Assembly: GCA_902594005.1 (NCBI GenBank)
Contig: CACJKN010000008.1
Span: 1-43,028, forward strand
Direction: 5' to 3'
Source of the DNA: an uncultured SAR86 cluster bacterium
Lineage (GTDB): Bacteria; Pseudomonadota; Gammaproteobacteria; Magnimaribacterales; D2472
DNA length: 43,028 nucleotides
Shown here: positions 38,583 through 43,028 of the stretch, in pieces
How the letters are laid out: each line of letters starts with the position of its first letter
Position numbering within the stretch: the first letter of the stretch is position 1
Notes under the pieces: generated by a model
The model's input: the letters and a program-made list of their open reading frames with translations, nothing else
Told to the model about the DNA's origin: nothing
The model's database searches: none
Position numbers and translations under genes: made by a program

Positions 38583-39536
38583 ATGGCTAATCCATCCACT
38601 CTTTATCCAAAAATTGAACCTTTTAATACTGGTTTCTATAACGTTGATGGACATCAAATTTACTATGAGCAATGTGGAAATCCTAATGGAAAACCTGCTG
38701 TTTTTCTTCATGGAGGACCTGGTGGAGGTGGTAGTGAGGAGGTAAGAAGATTTTTTAATCCTGAAAAGTATAGACTTATAGTTTTTGATCAAAGAGGTTG
38801 TGGAAGAAGTAAGCCTCATGCATGTCTAGAAAATAATACAACATGGCATTTAGTTGAAGACATAGAAAATATTAGAGAATTATTAAATATAGATAAATGG
38901 CTTGTATTTGGTGGATCGTGGGGAAGTACACTAGCATTGGCTTACTCTCAAAAATATCCAAAATCAGTATTGGAGATTATTCTAAGAGGAGTATTTCTTT
39001 TGAGACAGCATGAGCTTGATTGGTTTTACCAATATGGTGCAAGCCAAATCTTTCCTGAAGCTTGGCAAGAATATATTAATATTATTGATTATGATAAAAG
39101 GGATAATTTAATTCTTGCTTACCAAGAAATATTTGCAAGCAACGATGAAGAAAAAAAATTGAATGCTGCAATCACATGGTCAAAATGGGAAGCGGCAACC
39201 AGTAATTTAAATTACAAGGAAAGTCAGATTACAGAATTTACAGATCCAAAATTTGCTTTAGGGTTTGCTCAAATTGAAAACCACTATTTTGTAAACAAAG
39301 GTTTTTTTGAATATGAGAATCAATTACTAGATGGTATTGATAATATACGTCATATACCATGCGTAATAATTCAAGGAAGATATGATATTGTTTGTCCAAT
39401 TTCTACAGCATGGGAACTTTCAATGAAGTGGCCGGAAGCTGAATTTAAGGTAGCTAAAAACTCTGGTCACTCAGCTTTTGAAGATGAAATAGCAGAAACT
39501 CTAATTCAATATACTGATAAATTTTCTAAAACTTAA
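38583..39536 (+). CDS. pip: Prolyl aminopeptidase (proline iminopeptidase)
   Basis: FLHGGPGGGGSEEVRRFFNPEKYRLIVFDQRGCGRS; VFGGSWGSTLALAY; GRYDIVCP; SGHSAFE. Confidence 0.95.
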   Translation: MANPSTLYPKIEPFNTGFYNVDGHQIYYEQCGNPNGKPAVFLHGGPGGGGSEEVRRFFNPEKYRLIVFDQRGCGRSKPHACLENNTTWHLVEDIENIRELLNIDKWLVFGGSWGSTLALAYSQKYPKSVLEIILRGVFLLRQHELDWFYQYGASQIFPEAWQEYINIIDYDKRDNLILAYQEIFASNDEEKKLNAAITWSKWEAATSNLNYKESQITEFTDPKFALGFAQIENHYFVNKGFFEYENQLLDGIDNIRHIPCVIIQGRYDIVCPISTAWELSMKWPEAEFKVAKNSGHSAFEDEIAETLIQYTDKFSKT

Positions 39537-40129
39537 TCCGGAAGGTCGTTTGGATTTATTACATCATAATTAGCTAAACTAACGAGATCATCTTTTTTTA
39601 TAATCTTAATAGTGTTCTCAATGGTGTTTACAGAGGTTGAAAAAATTGCAGCATTTATACTGGGAAAAGATCTTTCAAGAACAAGACCATATGATTTTGC
39701 GAAAGCATTAAAATTAACTTTATTTTTGAAAACAACCTCAATGGAGCCATCTGTAAAATAAATATTTTTATTATTATCTATCAATACTTTTAATTCTCTT
39801 TTAGGGATGGAAATATCTACTTGATCAGATTTTATTTTAGAATTAATACTGTTGAACAAAGATCCCTTTTCTAACTCATAAGCATAATTACCAATTACAA
39901 CAATACCCTGCCCTGAAATATCATCATTTCTGAGGTTTATGGCATAAGATTCCAAAACTAATGAATATTCTTTTTCATATGAATTAATCGATTGAATTTG
40001 GACAGTATTCTTTTCTTGGTTTAGATAGACCGGTTCAGATCGTTTAATTTTTCTTTCATTAGAATAAGACAAAGTCTGCAATGGAATAAATGTTAATAAA
40101 AATAATCCTATATATAAAAATCTAATCAT
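39533..40129 (-). CDS. Secreted hypothetical protein with a C-terminal region resembling a subtilase prodomain
   Basis: Signal peptide MIRFLYIGLFLLTFIPLQTLS; C-terminal IEVVFKNKVNFNAFAKSYGLVLERSFPSINAAIFSTSVNTIENTIKIIKKDDLVSLANYDVINPNDLPD; starts 3 bp after the S8 protease stop. Confidence 0.7.
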   Translation of the reverse strand: MIRFLYIGLFLLTFIPLQTLSYSNERKIKRSEPVYLNQEKNTVQIQSINSYEKEYSLVLESYAINLRNDDISGQGIVVIGNYAYELEKGSLFNSINSKIKSDQVDISIPKRELKVLIDNNKNIYFTDGSIEVVFKNKVNFNAFAKSYGLVLERSFPSINAAIFSTSVNTIENTIKIIKKDDLVSLANYDVINPNDLPD

Positions 40130-40132
40130 TTT

Positions 40133-43028
40133 TTAATTACCCCAAACCCTAATAGCCCAATTATTTAGAGTTCCTTCATCATCGTTATCAGTATAATCGA
40201 TAATTTTTAGTTTCCAGTCACCTGTAATATTTTCTCCATAAAAACCATTAACCCCTATAACTGACCATGATCCATTTGGGTTTCCGGAAATATTAGTAAA
40301 GGGTTGTAATATATTCATTTCGGTTCCTTGTGGTGAAACAAGCATAATCCCTAAATCTCTTGGTGTTTCTTTTGTTAAATAAACAGCTAACTGAATATAT
40401 TCAACAAAATTGTTTGTTGTTGTAGGATTATATGAAATTGTATTATCTATAAGAGTAAAACTTGGAATTAGTTGATTCTGCGTGGCTTCTGGTGAGTATG
40501 ACCAACCATAAGAATTAAATGTACCAAGTGAGCCTAAGGCATAAGAAGAAGCAAAATCGAGCGCACTATCTAAATCAAATGCACCGAAACCATACCAATT
40601 ATGGAAATGATATCCTGCTGCATTGGTTTCCCATTCATACTGAACAATATCACTTCTAGTATAGGATCTATCTTCATCTACTTTTCTAGCTGAATTTGCA
40701 ATTACATGTTTGACCTCTCTCCATGTGAGATCTGGATATGCTTCTAAAAGTACTGCTATAGCACCAGCCACACTTGGAGCAGCTGATGATGTTCCATTAA
40801 ACGAAGAAGTATAATTACAACTTGGGTTATCTGGATGTGGATTTGAGCTATTATTAAAAGCATTACGATTACTTGAATTAGAACTAACATATCCAACATC
40901 ACATGATGATTGATCTGTAGTCATAACGGCTGGCTCAAAATACTTATCAGCACCAGACCATCCTAAATCATAGTTATAACCGTATTCGCCACCAGTTCCT
41001 GACACCCAAATGGATGGATCAGTAGTTGAATAAGAAGATTTAATTCCATCTGCGCCAAGAGCCCCTACAGCAATGATGTAGGGAATTGTATGTCTTACGT
41101 CTTGGAATCTTGTTGTACAGCCCATTGCTCCGTCATCATCTACACCCTCTTCTCCACAAGCTGAACCATTAGTAGCATAACTTCCGAAACCATTTCCCAT
41201 AGATTTAACATAGATACCGCCCTTACCGTCTCTAAGATTATTAACACCATTAATTAATGCATTATTAGTAATTGTGTTAGGTAAATTCCCAGTTGGAAAA
41301 GAGAATGTCCCAGTAGAGCTGTTGTAACCTGTTACACCATAGCTCATATTAAATATATCTGCTGAAACAATTGAATTATCCAGACCCCAAGAAAATGCCT
41401 GGTTGCTTGATGATCCCCATCTTAAATAATTATAACCAACTAAACTTGCATCAGGTGCGACTCCTCTTCCACCCTTATTATTCCAGCCTTTTGAGGCAAT
41501 AATTCCAGCGACACTAGTGCCATGATCACCACTTGTATATTCACTTGTAGGATCATTTGTTCCAGTAACGAAATTATATGATTTCCCCAGTAGAACATTT
41601 GGCGAGAGATCTTCATGAGCTATTTCAAGTCCGCCATCTAACACAGAAACTATTAGATCTTTCCCTGTGTAGCCTGATGAAATTGAATTGGTTGTATTTA
41701 AGTCTTGATCTAGAACACCAGCAATTGATCCAAAATTCTTTTGGCCTGTATTTTCAAGATGCCATTGATATTTATACAAAGGATCAGTATTTAAATTGAT
41801 TGTTAGTTTTGCTGTTGATTCATTACCAGCACCATCACTTACTTTAAATGTTATTTCTTCAATAGCTACATCTGTATATGAAGTATCATAATTTAATTCT
41901 CCAGAGGTCTCATTAACGGATGAGGTTCCATATATGCCATCAGTTTCAATAGAAAAAGATGGAGATCTACCATCAATAACATAACTTTGAAGCTGAATAC
42001 TTAATGAATTAGTTGTTTTGGGTAATAGATTTAAATCTCCTGATGTTGGTATCGCTTCAGCAATTACATCATTAAGATTAATTGTAAATTCTTGAGTTAC
42101 GGTAAACGCACCATCGGAAACGTTAACTTTAATTTTATAAGTAGCTTGAGTTTCATAATCAGGATTTGAAATAAAATAAATGTTACCTTCAGAGTCTATC
42201 CTAAATAATGAGCCATCTTCGAAGTCAGAAACAATTTCAAAAGTAAAAGAATTATTTGTATCTAGGTCAGAAACTGATATCTGTCCTACGCTTGATATAT
42301 TTTCATTGATAGTAAATGAGCTGTTTCCAATTATAGGCGCATTATCATTAACATCATTTATTTGAATGGTTACAAACTCTGATGCCGATGCAACTCCATC
42401 ACTAACTGTTACTGTTCCTGAAAGTGAGGTCTCTATTTCATAATCAGGAGCTGAAGCGAAGGAAAGTCTTCCAGTATCACTTATAGTTAAATATGTTCCG
42501 CCTTCAATAGGATCATCAACCTCAATAGAGTAAGTCATAGGAACAGGATTTGGACATGCGCTTGAGCCAGGTGTAACTGAAGGTGTCCCTGGTACATCTG
42601 CATCAGTTACTACAATGCAGCCAACATCTGTTTGATTCTCATCTGCATTCACTGGAAGCCCAACTATTTCAGGTGGACTATCATTCATATCAGTGATTCC
42701 TACTCTCACAGCTATACTGTCAGTCAAGCTAGTGTTTAACGAAGATCTTGCAACAATCTCAACAATGCCGGAACTATTTACATCACTCTCTTCATCTGGT
42801 GGATCTATAAATGTAAGAGTTCCATTTGAATCAATTTGAACCAGATCTACGATTGAATTATCACCATAACCTTCTGGATATTGAAGTTCATAAGTTATGG
42901 TATCTGAAGATCCTCCAGAAGCAGGAAAATCTCCTATAAATGTTACATTTTCCTCTACAGATACTTCTCTAACATACTCTCCATATGAAAAGAAAGGACA
43001 CGTTACAGAAGTTCCATCTCCTACAGTG
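40133..43028 (-). CDS. Cadherin-repeat / S8 subtilisin-like serine protease with C-terminal P (proprotein convertase) domain; 5' part beyond window
   Basis: Triad motifs VSVLDGGLEIAHEDL, GDHGTSVAGIIASKG, FNGTSSAAPSVAGAIAVLL; P-domain end TGDWKLKIIDYTDNDDEGTLNNWAIRVWG; cadherin motifs DMNDSPPEI, DVNDNAPII. The frame stays open past the called TTG start (42727) to the edge. Confidence 0.93.
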   Translation of the reverse strand, partial: TVGDGTSVTCPFFSYGEYVREVSVEENVTFIGDFPASGGSSDTITYELQYPEGYGDNSIVDLVQIDSNGTLTFIDPPDEESDVNSSGIVEIVARSSLNTSLTDSIAVRVGITDMNDSPPEIVGLPVNADENQTDVGCIVVTDADVPGTPSVTPGSSACPNPVPMTYSIEVDDPIEGGTYLTISDTGRLSFASAPDYEIETSLSGTVTVSDGVASASEFVTIQINDVNDNAPIIGNSSFTINENISSVGQISVSDLDTNNSFTFEIVSDFEDGSLFRIDSEGNIYFISNPDYETQATYKIKVNVSDGAFTVTQEFTINLNDVIAEAIPTSGDLNLLPKTTNSLSIQLQSYVIDGRSPSFSIETDGIYGTSSVNETSGELNYDTSYTDVAIEEITFKVSDGAGNESTAKLTINLNTDPLYKYQWHLENTGQKNFGSIAGVLDQDLNTTNSISSGYTGKDLIVSVLDGGLEIAHEDLSPNVLLGKSYNFVTGTNDPTSEYTSGDHGTSVAGIIASKGWNNKGGRGVAPDASLVGYNYLRWGSSSNQAFSWGLDNSIVSADIFNMSYGVTGYNSSTGTFSFPTGNLPNTITNNALINGVNNLRDGKGGIYVKSMGNGFGSYATNGSACGEEGVDDDGAMGCTTRFQDVRHTIPYIIAVGALGADGIKSSYSTTDPSIWVSGTGGEYGYNYDLGWSGADKYFEPAVMTTDQSSCDVGYVSSNSSNRNAFNNSSNPHPDNPSCNYTSSFNGTSSAAPSVAGAIAVLLEAYPDLTWREVKHVIANSARKVDEDRSYTRSDIVQYEWETNAAGYHFHNWYGFGAFDLDSALDFASSYALGSLGTFNSYGWSYSPEATQNQLIPSFTLIDNTISYNPTTTNNFVEYIQLAVYLTKETPRDLGIMLVSPQGTEMNILQPFTNISGNPNGSWSVIGVNGFYGENITGDWKLKIIDYTDNDDEGTLNNWAIRVWGN

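Noticed and set aside
38550-38819. Minus-strand ORF 89 aa
   Set aside because: Antisense to pip; Ser/Ile-rich shadow ORF overlapping the promoter region.
42180-42365. Plus-strand ORF 61 aa (also 41578-41799)
   Set aside because: Antisense to cadherin/S8 coding sequence with clear domain motifs.
1-43028. CRISPR array, prophage, transposon or defence island
   Set aside because: No regularly spaced repeats, integrase/transposase, terminal inverted repeats or defence-type gene clusters were seen.

Overview
AT-rich, very compact bacterial chromosomal window with no mobile element, CRISPR array or rRNA found. Gene content and style suggest a marine, SAR86-like gammaproteobacterium (inference only). 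About 37 CDSs plus one tRNA-Ser(UGA) can be supported. Main blocks: thiD and a VUT/YhhQ transporter; ETF alpha/beta and ETF-QO; a DUF885 peptidase and an arginine-deiminase-like protein; a 13-gene minus-strand run holding envelope genes (lolC/E-lolD-exbB-exbD-msbA::lpxK-kdsB-murB) with ALDH, SDR, hemH, MFS and trpS; tRNA-Ser with a thioesterase, an alpha/beta hydrolase and a GPH transporter; ggt/FAH; a plus-strand VOC-GST-sulfatase-VCBS lipoprotein block followed by an MBL hydrolase, a membrane protein and a GST; and a large cadherin/S8/P-domain protease open at the right edge. Most interesting observations: (1) a small secreted ORF directly downstream of the S8 protease that resembles a detached subtilase prodomain, while the protease has cadherin-like sequence where the prodomain normally sits; (2) a single-ORF MsbA-LpxK fusion with both sets of catalytic motifs intact; (3) recurring TATAAT-N6/7-ATG spacing at transcription-unit heads, suggesting many leaderless mRNAs; (4) tiny divergent intergenic regions whose two promoters should be mutually exclusive; (5) a monocistronic orphan membrane protein with a strong SD and a strong terminator. 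All assignments come from reading motifs and remembered family features; no database search was run.
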